From NCBI GenBank assembly GCA_964408435.1, contig CAYOZL010000086.1:1-6032 (forward strand): 6,032 nucleotides of DNA. The letters run 5' to 3'. The stretch is from CAYOZL01 sp964408435 (lineage in GTDB: Bacteria; Bdellovibrionota_C; UBA2361; SZUA-149; CAYOZL01). The notes under the pieces were generated by a model. The model was given only the letters and a program-made list of their open reading frames with translations. It did no database searches and was not told where the DNA came from. Position numbers and translations under genes: made by a program. Shown piece after piece: positions 1 to 5,765 of this stretch (the first letter of the stretch is position 1; each line of letters opens with the position of its first letter).

Positions 1-497
1 TTTTTTATTGATTTTTTTGTGTATCTTTTATGATGGCCTAAGCTTTTATCCATATCGCAGTATGCGTAGTTATTAGCTGGTACATAAAGTAAGAGGTGTC
101 CATCTTTTTTTAAGATTTTACGCATGTTTACTAATGCTTTCTTATCTTCACCTATGTGTTCCAAAACATTCACACATAATATGGAATTAATATCTTTATA
201 ATCATTTAAATTAATATTAAGTATGTCATCATGTCTAAAATCTAATTCGGGAAATTTTTTTGATGCAATTTTAACTTGTTCTAAATCAGGTTCCATCCCG
301 ATATAGTTTGTAGAGTTGCAGAAATTTGCGACATTCCCAATTCCAGAACCAACTTCTAAAACATTTTTATTTATGTATTTACTAAATAAGCTAACAATGT
401 TTTTTGTTATATTTTCTGTGCTTTCTAGTGCTAATAGTGTCTCGTGACCTACATATTTCTCTACGTTAGCGTTAATTTCTGATTTTGTTACGGACAT
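1..497 (-). CDS. Class I SAM-dependent methyltransferase (C-terminus cut by window edge)
   Basis: Reading the minus strand from ATG at 497-495 gives 165 codons without a stop up to the window edge. The fold is recognisable. Motif I is LEVGSGIGN (residues 47-55), the SAM-binding glycine loop. An acidic residue follows strand 2 in YIGMEPD (Glu69). HDDI lies at 89-92, NVLEHI at 110-115, and DGHLLLYVPA at 132-141 fits the strand 4-5 region. A DKSLGHHKRYT stretch (150-160) resembles the D-x-x-x-G-H-x-R-R-Y motif of type 11/12 methyltransferases often found near glycosyltransferase genes. The start overlaps the pdxH stop by 10 nt, so translation is probably coupled. AGAGG lies only 2 nt before the ATG, while GGGAAG lies about 10 nt upstream and is better spaced. 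The substrate cannot be told from the sequence. A UbiG-like small-molecule or a lipid/glycan methyltransferase are both possible. Confidence 0.88.
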   Translation of the reverse strand, partial: MSVTKSEINANVEKYVGHETLLALESTENITKNIVSLFSKYINKNVLEVGSGIGNVANFCNSTNYIGMEPDLEQVKIASKKFPELDFRHDDILNINLNDYKDINSILCVNVLEHIGEDKKALVNMRKILKKDGHLLLYVPANNYAYCDMDKSLGHHKRYTKKSIK

Positions 498-1132
498 AGC
501 CTCTTTACTTCCCACACATCTTCATTTAATTCATATAAAAATCTATCATGTAATCTGCTTGGTCTACCTTGCCAAAATTCTATTTTATTTGGGCTTAGAA
601 TATACCCTCCCCAGTTTTGAGGTCTCTCAAGATTTTTATCACTTGAATCTAGCTCATTGAATTTATTTTTTAGTTCTTCTTTATTTATTACTTCTTTACT
701 TTGATTAGAGATAATCGCAGAGATTTGAGAGCCTCTTGGTCTGCTATTAAAATACTGATCTGATTTTAATTTACTTAGCTTGGATATTTCTCCTTCGATT
801 CTTATTTGTCTTTCAAGCTTATCCCAGTAAAAACAAAGAGCGGCGTTATTATTTGATTCGATTTCTTTTCCTTTTCTACTATTGTAGTTTGTATAAAACT
901 CGAATCCTGATTCGCTAAATCCTCTAAGTAAGACAATTCTTGCGGAAGGTTTGCTCTTTGAATCTGGTGTGTCAGAATCGACTGTGCAAAGAGTCATTGC
1001 ATTTGGCTCTATTATTTCATCTGTATCAAAAGCATCTTCTAACCAGTTTTCAAATTGTTCAAATGGACAAGACTCGACTTTATCTAAGCTATCACTATTG
1101 TAGTTTATTCTTATGTCTTTTAGTTCTGCCAA
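488..1132 (-). CDS. pdxH: Pyridoxamine/pyridoxine 5'-phosphate oxidase
   Basis: This FMN-dependent cytosolic enzyme oxidises pyridoxine or pyridoxamine 5'-phosphate to pyridoxal 5'-phosphate using oxygen, the last step of vitamin B6 cofactor synthesis and salvage. The product is 214 aa, close to the 218 aa of E. coli PdxH, and family motifs run throughout: ARIVLLRGF (64-72), YTNYNSRKG (80-88), FYWDKLERQIRIEG (101-114), SRPRGSQISA (130-139), PQNWGGY (171-177), EFWQGRPSRLHDR (185-197) and a C-terminal RLCP. Arg193 and His195 match the substrate-binding Arg197/His199 of the E. coli enzyme. The start is TTG at 1132-1130: the frame is closed by TAA two codons upstream, no ATG or GTG lies between, and the resulting MAELKDIR N-terminus looks right for the family. 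An AGGA ribosome-binding site overlaps the fabD stop. It is probably cotranscribed with fabD upstream and the methyltransferase downstream. Confidence 0.96.
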   Translation of the reverse strand: MAELKDIRINYNSDSLDKVESCPFEQFENWLEDAFDTDEIIEPNAMTLCTVDSDTPDSKSKPSARIVLLRGFSESGFEFYTNYNSRKGKEIESNNNAALCFYWDKLERQIRIEGEISKLSKLKSDQYFNSRPRGSQISAIISNQSKEVINKEELKNKFNELDSSDKNLERPQNWGGYILSPNKIEFWQGRPSRLHDRFLYELNEDVWEVKRLCP

Positions 1133-1142
1133 GATTTATTGA

Positions 1143-1146
1143 TCCT
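1143..1146 (-). promoter_or_regulatory. Ribosome-binding site of pdxH, overlapping the fabD stop codon
   Basis: The minus strand reads TAGGATC here, so an AGGA Shine-Dalgarno core uses the last two bases of the fabD TAG stop. It sits 10 nt before the TTG start of pdxH. This supports the TTG start and suggests that translation of pdxH depends partly on ribosomes finishing fabD. Confidence 0.6.
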
Positions 1147-2038
1147 AATCCAGTATCTTATCGTCGTATTGTTCTCTTTTAATCTCTTTGTTAATTCTTT
1201 TGCATAATTTAGTAAGTACTCCACCTGGACCAAATTCAATTGTTTGATTAACTGATAATTCATTCACTAAATAGTTTACAGAATCAGTCCATCTTACACT
1301 TGAGCAGACTTGTTGTTTTAGTAATTCCTTAGATTCCTCAGCATTTGTAATAGCTTTTGCTGTAACATTAGCAACTACAGGTATTTTTGGCTCATTAAAA
1401 TAAATAGCATCTAAGTCTTTAGCTAAGTTATCTGCAGCAGGCTTCATAAGCGAGCAATGAAAAGGTGCGCTAACATTTAGCGGTATGATTTTAGAGCCTG
1501 AGGCGATGTCTTGAAACTCTGCAAGGCCTTTTTTATCTCCAGCAACTACTGTTTGGCCTGGGCAGTTTAAGTTCGCTATTTCAACAATTCCACTCGTAAC
1601 TTTTGAGCAAAAATTTAGAATTTCTTCTTCGCCTAAACCCATCACTGCTAGCATTCCGCCAAGACCTGCAGGAACGGCTTCTTGCATGTATTTACCGCGC
1701 TTATGAACAAGCATTACAGCATCTTCAAAACTAATAACCTCAGCTGCAACTAAAGCAGTATATTCTCCTAAACTATGTCCAGCGCACGCATCTACTTTGT
1801 TCCCTGAATCAGTGAAATGCTTATAATAAGCGTATGATGAAGTTAATAGCGCGGGCTGAGCGTTCTCAGTGCTTGTAAGGCTTTCTATTGGTCCATTTAA
1901 CATTAAGTCTTTGATGTTATAGCCAAGGATATTATTAGCAGATTCGAATAGATTTTTAGCAATATCAGATGTTTCGTATAGTTTAGATCCCATACCTACA
2001 GCTTGAGAACCTTGTCCTGGGAATAATGCTGCCTTCAT
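1145..2038 (-). CDS. fabD: Malonyl-CoA:ACP transacylase
   Basis: FabD moves the malonyl group from malonyl-CoA to acyl carrier protein, supplying the extender unit for type II fatty acid synthesis in the cytosol. The 297-aa product is close to the 309 aa of E. coli FabD and is complete. FPGQGSQ at 6-12 gives the oxyanion-hole glutamine (Gln9, equal to E. coli Gln11). GHSLGEY at 87-93 carries the nucleophile Ser89. Arg114 in KRGKYMQEAVPAG matches Arg117, which holds the malonyl carboxylate. His194 in SAPFHCSLM is the catalytic histidine. EFGPGGVLTKL near 268-278 is the usual C-terminal motif. ATG at 2038-2036 is preceded by CGGAG 10 nt upstream. In many bacteria fabD sits with plsX, fabH, fabG and acpP. 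Here the next gene is pdxH and the upstream neighbour is a divergent kinase gene, so the classic fab cluster is not present around it. Confidence 0.97.
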   Translation of the reverse strand: MKAALFPGQGSQAVGMGSKLYETSDIAKNLFESANNILGYNIKDLMLNGPIESLTSTENAQPALLTSSYAYYKHFTDSGNKVDACAGHSLGEYTALVAAEVISFEDAVMLVHKRGKYMQEAVPAGLGGMLAVMGLGEEEILNFCSKVTSGIVEIANLNCPGQTVVAGDKKGLAEFQDIASGSKIIPLNVSAPFHCSLMKPAADNLAKDLDAIYFNEPKIPVVANVTAKAITNAEESKELLKQQVCSSVRWTDSVNYLVNELSVNQTIEFGPGGVLTKLCKRINKEIKREQYDDKILD

Positions 2039-2048
2039 ATTAGTTTAA

Positions 2049-2053
2049 CTCCG
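2049..2053 (-). promoter_or_regulatory. Ribosome-binding site of fabD
   Basis: CGGAG on the minus strand ends 10 nt before the fabD ATG. It is a good Shine-Dalgarno match in an otherwise AT-rich leader and supports the start at 2038. Confidence 0.6.
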
Positions 2054-2178
2054 TAATAATTGACTTAGAAGTCCCACAATCTCACAATTTTCACTCAAAT
2101 TAGCAAGTAAAAAACACATGAAACAGCTAAAGATATTAGAGCTATAAGTCGTTTTAAGTAATGGGGATTATAATTTTC

Positions 2179-2183
2179 AGAGG
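2179..2183 (+). promoter_or_regulatory. Ribosome-binding site of the receiver-kinase gene
   Basis: AGAGG lies 5 nt before the GTG at 2189. The frame is closed upstream by TAA at 2171-2173 and has no ATG, GTG or TTG in between, so this site decides the GTG start. Confidence 0.6.
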
Positions 2184-2188
2184 TTTTA

Positions 2189-3331
2189 GTGGAATTAGGA
2201 AGTGAAAAGATTTTGTTAGTTGAAGATAACGTTGAACTGACAAAAGTTTTAGAAGACTTATTTAGCCTACAAGGTTGGCAGACTGTGATAGCAGGGAATG
2301 TAACTGAAGCTAAAAATAAGCTAGAGGAACTTCAACCTAATATTATTATTTCAGACTTAATGTTACCTGGCGAAAAAGGTAATGTGCTCTATGAGTATAT
2401 TAAAAATGAAACTAAATTTTTAGATCTACCTTTTGTCTTTTTAACTTCTTCAACAGATGAAAATTTTAAACAAAGCGCATTAGAGCAAGGTTGTGAAGCA
2501 TATCTAAACAAGCCTTTTTGTCCTACAGAGTTAACTGCTTTAGTTAAAGGGCAGATTAATAAATATAAGTATAAAAAAGAGAGTAAAGAAAAAGTTTTAT
2601 TAGAAGATAGAAAGAGAATAATACAAACCTTATCTCACGAATTTAGAACACCTTTGGTTTCAATAAACACTGGAAGTGAGTTAATTCTACAAAATTCTAA
2701 AGATTTAAAACAAGAACAAGTGCAGAATTTAATAAGCTCAATTTACCGAGGAGGTAAGAGATTAGAAAAGTTAGTTTCTGACTTTTTAGTAATGCAACAG
2801 ATTAATAGTGGTTTGGCAAAATCAGCTTCAGAAAAGTATAAATCAGTTCATAGTATTAATTCTATGGTTCAAAAAGCTATTAGTAATGTAGCAGACGGTT
2901 TTATAGATGATACGCCGTGTATTATTTACGAAGGCTGTGAACAGGAAATAGAAGTAGAAGTGTACGCGATTCAAGTAGTTGATGCTATTGGCAGGTTAAT
3001 AGAAAACGCGCTTAAGTATAGCCCTGATAAGACAGTTTTTTTACACTCTGTAGAAGGAAGTATTAAAAAAGGAAAGAAACAAGATAGTTCGAATATCCTT
3101 AGTAGCCTAGTTATTCGAGATTTTGGTCTAGGTATTAGCGATATCGAGCAATTAGTAGTTGATGATATATTTAATCAGGTAGATAGAAATAAACAAGAAC
3201 AACAAGGATGTGGTTTTGGTTTGTATATCGTTAATCAGTTTGCAAAATTAAATAATATTGATTTTAGACTTGAGCTTCCAAATGAAGGTCCTGGAGTTGA
3301 AGCAATTCTAGATTTTAAAATAACGAAATAA
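2189..3331 (+). CDS. Soluble hybrid: receiver domain followed by histidine kinase
   Basis: The 380-aa protein has a receiver domain (about 6-125) followed by a kinase core (about 140-378). The receiver carries the acidic pair Glu12/Asp13 in VEDN, the phospho-acceptor Asp56 in IISDLMLPG, Thr86 in FLTSS and Lys108 in NKPF. The kinase has an H-box LSHEFRTPL with His150, an N-box RLIENALKYSP with Asn273, a G1 box RDFGLGIS, and a G2 box QGCGFGLYIV. All residues needed for phosphotransfer and ATP binding appear intact. No signal peptide, membrane segment, PAS or GAF domain is visible, so the protein should be cytosolic and take its signal through the receiver or a partner. The start is GTG with AGAGG 5 nt upstream. 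No response regulator with an output domain lies beside it, so the target is unknown. The gene is divergent from fabD and convergent with gspK, which argues for its own transcript. Confidence 0.93.
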   Translation: MELGSEKILLVEDNVELTKVLEDLFSLQGWQTVIAGNVTEAKNKLEELQPNIIISDLMLPGEKGNVLYEYIKNETKFLDLPFVFLTSSTDENFKQSALEQGCEAYLNKPFCPTELTALVKGQINKYKYKKESKEKVLLEDRKRIIQTLSHEFRTPLVSINTGSELILQNSKDLKQEQVQNLISSIYRGGKRLEKLVSDFLVMQQINSGLAKSASEKYKSVHSINSMVQKAISNVADGFIDDTPCIIYEGCEQEIEVEVYAIQVVDAIGRLIENALKYSPDKTVFLHSVEGSIKKGKKQDSSNILSSLVIRDFGLGISDIEQLVVDDIFNQVDRNKQEQQGCGFGLYIVNQFAKLNNIDFRLELPNEGPGVEAILDFKITK

Positions 3332-3342
3332 AAATAATAAAA

Positions 3343-4377
3343 CTATAGTATCTCAAGATATTCTTTTGTTGCAGTTCTAGTATTTATTCCCCCTCTTACA
3401 GAGAATCTTGCTCTTGCCCAGCGAGTAACGTTAGGCATTGTGATTTTTAGGAAAACACTAAAACCTTGGCTAGTAGTGCTAATAAATTGTCCAAGTTGTG
3501 GATTCGCTCCTGTTTGTATTTCTAATGAAACAATTTGATCTAGTGTGCCTTGGGCTATTCCTCCAGTGAGCTCTCTTTGATCGATAATATCATCTATTTG
3601 AATAGGATCTATCCCCATCGCTTCTAGTGTCTCTTGGGAAGTAGTGTTGATATTAATTCTAGATATGCCATTGGTCTTTATATAACGCGACATTCTATTC
3701 AGTTTTTCTAAAGTTATTCCTGGAACTAAAGCTAATTCAGATAAACTTGCAAGAGGTCTGTTAAAAAAGAATCTTTGATCAAGGTTAGATTCTATACCTT
3801 GAAAATCAAACTGAGGGTCAACAAATGTTTGTTGATCAGAGTCTATCCAGTCAATTAAAACAGCAATTTGACGGCCTGCTTCGTATCCAGTATTGCCTAG
3901 AGTTCTAGCTTCTTCTTCTGGATATTTTTCGTTTACAAATCCTAGAGGCACAAAAAGATTTCTTAAGATTTCCCTCCAAAAATTTTGATTTACAGATAGA
4001 ATATCATTGATATTAATTTTAGCAGAATCATCCACTATTTTTAATCTAGTCTCTCCTGTAAAACCTTCTATGGGTAAATCTGATAAGGAATCTACAATTG
4101 ACCAAGGGTCGCTATGAGAGTCAGTTGTAGTAGTGGGATCTTCTTTAGGAAGCTCAATTATTGCTTTAGCATAAGCTATACCAGTTCTTAACATGAAATC
4201 AGCTTGCACTCTTTCTTGAAACATCCTGCACTGTCTTTGATATCTCAAAGTTTCTGAAGAGAAATCAAGAACTAAAATAGTTGAAAGTGCAACAACAAAA
4301 ACTGTCATGAGTAGTGCTACCCCACTCTCGTCATTCCTTTTTATCTTTTTATTATTGTGCTTTTTATCGCTAATCAT
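3343..4377 (-). CDS. gspK: GspK-like minor pseudopilin of type II secretion
   Basis: GspK caps the tip of the periplasmic pseudopilus that drives type II secretion. The 344-aa product begins with a basic stretch and a type III (prepilin) signal, DESG|VALLMTVFVVAL, with predicted cleavage after Gly19 by prepilin peptidase and a hydrophobic helix at about 20-38. Position +5 of the mature protein is Met24 rather than the Glu usual in other pseudopilins, as expected for GspK. Family landmarks follow: a conserved RTGIAYAKA (64-72), DDSAKININDIL (116-127), VLIDWIDSDQQ (173-183), RPLASLSELALVPG (207-220) and a second INXNT-type block, RININTTSQETLEAMG (240-255). The length is typical. The start is ATG at 4377-4375 with only a weak purine-rich AAGAAG in front. 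No other gsp gene is adjacent: the upstream neighbour is an HD phosphohydrolase gene and the downstream one is convergent. A type IV pilus PilX-like role is a less likely alternative. Confidence 0.88.
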   Translation of the reverse strand: MISDKKHNNKKIKRNDESGVALLMTVFVVALSTILVLDFSSETLRYQRQCRMFQERVQADFMLRTGIAYAKAIIELPKEDPTTTTDSHSDPWSIVDSLSDLPIEGFTGETRLKIVDDSAKININDILSVNQNFWREILRNLFVPLGFVNEKYPEEEARTLGNTGYEAGRQIAVLIDWIDSDQQTFVDPQFDFQGIESNLDQRFFFNRPLASLSELALVPGITLEKLNRMSRYIKTNGISRININTTSQETLEAMGIDPIQIDDIIDQRELTGGIAQGTLDQIVSLEIQTGANPQLGQFISTTSQGFSVFLKITMPNVTRWARARFSVRGGINTRTATKEYLEIL

Positions 4378-4386
4378 TTTAATCTT

Positions 4387-4410
4387 CTTAGTCTTAGTCT
4401 TAGTCTTAGT
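4387..4410 (-). repeat. Tandem hexamer, four perfect copies of ACTAAG, upstream of gspK
   Basis: Four head-to-tail perfect copies of ACTAAG (CTTAGT on the plus strand) lie 9 nt before the gspK ATG. Degenerate copies continue outward to about 4427 (ACATAGG, GACAAAG, GATTAAG on the minus strand). The tract lies in the 67-nt gap between the HD gene stop (4445) and gspK. It is in a frame open to gspK, where each unit would read Thr-Lys, but no ATG, GTG or TTG occurs in that frame before the TAG at 4434-4432. As annotated it is therefore leader sequence. Confidence 0.85.
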
Positions 4411-4444
4411 CCTATGTCTTTGTCTTAATCCCTATATATTCCTT

Positions 4445-5716
4445 TTATCTCTGTCTCCCCAGTTTCTCTTTCACTTCTTTAGGAACAGCCAACCACGTTC
4501 TTTCAGTAGTAGGTCTAGAAATAATATTATCAATAGTTGGGTCTATCTTATTAGCTTTAACTACTTCACCTGTATCAAGTAAAACATTTGGCGCTTTTTC
4601 TTTCTTCCCTCGATGTTTATCTTTTTCTTCAATCAAACAAATATAGTATTCAGGGTCGTATCCTAGTTCTGTAGCTTGTTCTTTCGCAAGTTTTATAACC
4701 TCATCTTTGCTAGAAGTAAGTTTAATAGTTTTAAAAAGATTTCTATCTCTTAATCTTTTTGCCAAATCTGAAAGAATTTTGTCTTCTGATTGAACCCAAT
4801 TATTTACATGATACATCCACCAATGCTCAGTCATGTTGAAAACATATTTTAGCTCTAAGTCCTTAGAGTAGTTTTTGCATTGAATTAAGGCTTTCATTGT
4901 TTCATCACAAAACAAGTTGCTATTTTCTTTGTTATTGTAAATTCTTCTAAATCTTCTAACTAGGTTAATAGTTAAGGCATCTACAGCTTGTAGCACTCTA
5001 TGTTGATAAATTTGTCTATACATAGAGTCTCTAGCAACAAAGAAATGTGTTAATGCGTCTATTCTATTCTCACCAAGAACTAAATTGAAGTCTTGATCCA
5101 AGCGAAATGCATCAATTAGAGCCATTACATTGTATCTACCATATGACACTGCGCACATTGTGCTATCTACAATCGACCAGTTTCCTCTGTCTGCATTCCA
5201 GCCTCCTCCAGTAATAATAGCTCTTGCCCAAGAAGGGGCAGAACTATCATCGTCTAGTATTTGAATAACTTTTTTAGTTAATTCTGGACTAAGAATACTT
5301 TGAATCTCTTTATCTTCTTTAATAATTCTTTTAGTAACTTCCTCATGGGAAGCTGACTTGTCATTACCCCAAATTTTTTCAGCAAGATGAGACCCTGGTG
5401 CTACGTGACCTATGTCGTGAAGAATCGCTGCCGCGCTTACAGCAGGTTGATATTTTTCAATTTCATTAGGATAAAATCTTTTTAATTTATCCATTAAAAG
5501 TTTTGCTAAGTAAGCAACTCCTAGACTGTGTCCAAATCTTGAGTGCTCAGCAAACATATAGACTAATTTAGTATTCCCAGTTTGAGAAACATTTCTTAGT
5601 CTTTGAACCCAAGAGGTATCAATTAAATCTAATACAATTTTATCTCCAGGTTCTGACTGCTCAAAGCTTAAAGTTTGATGAGCAACATCTGCAAAATTAA
5701 TTGTCTTAGATTTCAT
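4445..5716 (-). CDS. HD-domain phosphohydrolase of the SAMHD1/dGTPase-like family
   Basis: This 423-aa cytosolic protein has the HD domain of the SAMHD1-like (COG1078) family, metal-dependent hydrolases that often cleave dNTPs. The N-terminal part shows LIDTSWVQRLRNVSQTG (31-47), HSRFGHSLGVAYLA (58-71) with ligand His63, and ILHDIGHVAPGSH (98-110) with ligands His100/Asp101 plus His104. His124 follows in SASHEE. NADRGNWSIVDS (174-185) aligns with the usual DADR-x-DY-xx-RDS block, so Asp176 would be the remaining metal ligand. VSYGRYNVMALI (190-201) and VARDSMYRQIYQHRVLQAVD (227-246) complete the family pattern. All metal ligands therefore seem present. After about residue 310 I recognise no domain. 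The tail is rich in Lys/Glu and ends in a basic KEKLGRQR. The ATG at 5716-5714 has no clear Shine-Dalgarno, only an A-rich leader. The gene lies between a ribBA-like gene and gspK on the same strand. The substrate is not determined. Confidence 0.9.
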   Translation of the reverse strand: MKSKTINFADVAHQTLSFEQSEPGDKIVLDLIDTSWVQRLRNVSQTGNTKLVYMFAEHSRFGHSLGVAYLAKLLMDKLKRFYPNEIEKYQPAVSAAAILHDIGHVAPGSHLAEKIWGNDKSASHEEVTKRIIKEDKEIQSILSPELTKKVIQILDDDSSAPSWARAIITGGGWNADRGNWSIVDSTMCAVSYGRYNVMALIDAFRLDQDFNLVLGENRIDALTHFFVARDSMYRQIYQHRVLQAVDALTINLVRRFRRIYNNKENSNLFCDETMKALIQCKNYSKDLELKYVFNMTEHWWMYHVNNWVQSEDKILSDLAKRLRDRNLFKTIKLTSSKDEVIKLAKEQATELGYDPEYYICLIEEKDKHRGKKEKAPNVLLDTGEVVKANKIDPTIDNIISRPTTERTWLAVPKEVKEKLGRQR

Positions 5717-5744
5717 AGTGAGTATTTTTTAAAGTCGTAAGTTT

Positions 5745-5750
5745 ACTATA
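5745..5750 (-). promoter_or_regulatory. Candidate -10 element upstream of the HD phosphohydrolase gene
   Basis: TATAGT on the minus strand, one mismatch from TATAAT, lies 28 nt upstream of the HD gene ATG and in the 49-nt gap after the ribBA-like stop. The best -35 at normal spacing (TGTTTA, plus-strand 5767-5772) is poor, so this is a weak call. If it is real, the leader is about 20 nt and contains no Shine-Dalgarno. No terminator hairpin is visible in the gap, so read-through from the upstream gene is equally possible. Confidence 0.3.
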
Positions 5751-5765
5751 CTAAGAGTCTGCAAG

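Larger units (their letters stand above)
2039..2188. promoter_or_regulatory. Divergent intergenic region between fabD and the receiver-kinase gene
   Basis: These 150 bp separate two divergently transcribed genes and must hold the start signals for at least fabD on the minus strand and the kinase on the plus strand. No promoter pair with both a good -35 and a good -10 stands out on either strand. Visible structure includes a short inverted repeat GACTT-AG-AAGTC at 2062-2073 and two direct CACAAT copies at 2075-2080 and 2083-2088, all on the fabD side. A perfect TATAAT lies at 2169-2174 on the plus strand, and the overlapping ATTATA at 2167-2172 gives another on the minus strand. The plus-strand copy is too close to the GTG to leave room for the ribosome-binding site. 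No small gene was found here. Confidence 0.55.

Noticed and set aside
940..1182. Plus-strand open frame of 80 codons
   Set aside because: It lies antisense across pdxH and the end of fabD, has no family-like sequence, and both overlapped genes are certain.
2169..2174. Perfect TATAAT as the promoter of the kinase gene
   Set aside because: Transcription would begin around 2181, inside the AGAGG ribosome-binding site, and no -35 match lies at normal spacing. It may be chance in AT-rich DNA.
3349..3360. TATCT-CA-AGATA inverted repeat between the convergent genes as a terminator
   Set aside because: It has only 5 AT-rich pairs with a 2-nt loop, lies inside the end of gspK, and is not followed by a solid T run. 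It is too weak to call.
4386..4427. CRISPR-like array
   Set aside because: The units are 6 bp and contiguous without spacers, so this is a simple tandem repeat.
4307..4582. Plus-strand open frame with a hydrophobic Leu/Val-rich run, resembling a small membrane protein
   Set aside because: The hydrophobic run is the reverse reading of the CTTAGT repeat, and the frame is antisense to the gspK start and the HD gene end. No ribosome-binding site supports it.
5131..5196. Loss of the fourth metal-binding Asp in the HD protein
   Set aside because: An initial alignment put VSYGRY at the metal site. Anchoring on the VDS and VSYGR blocks instead places NADR at the ligand position, so the Asp is kept.
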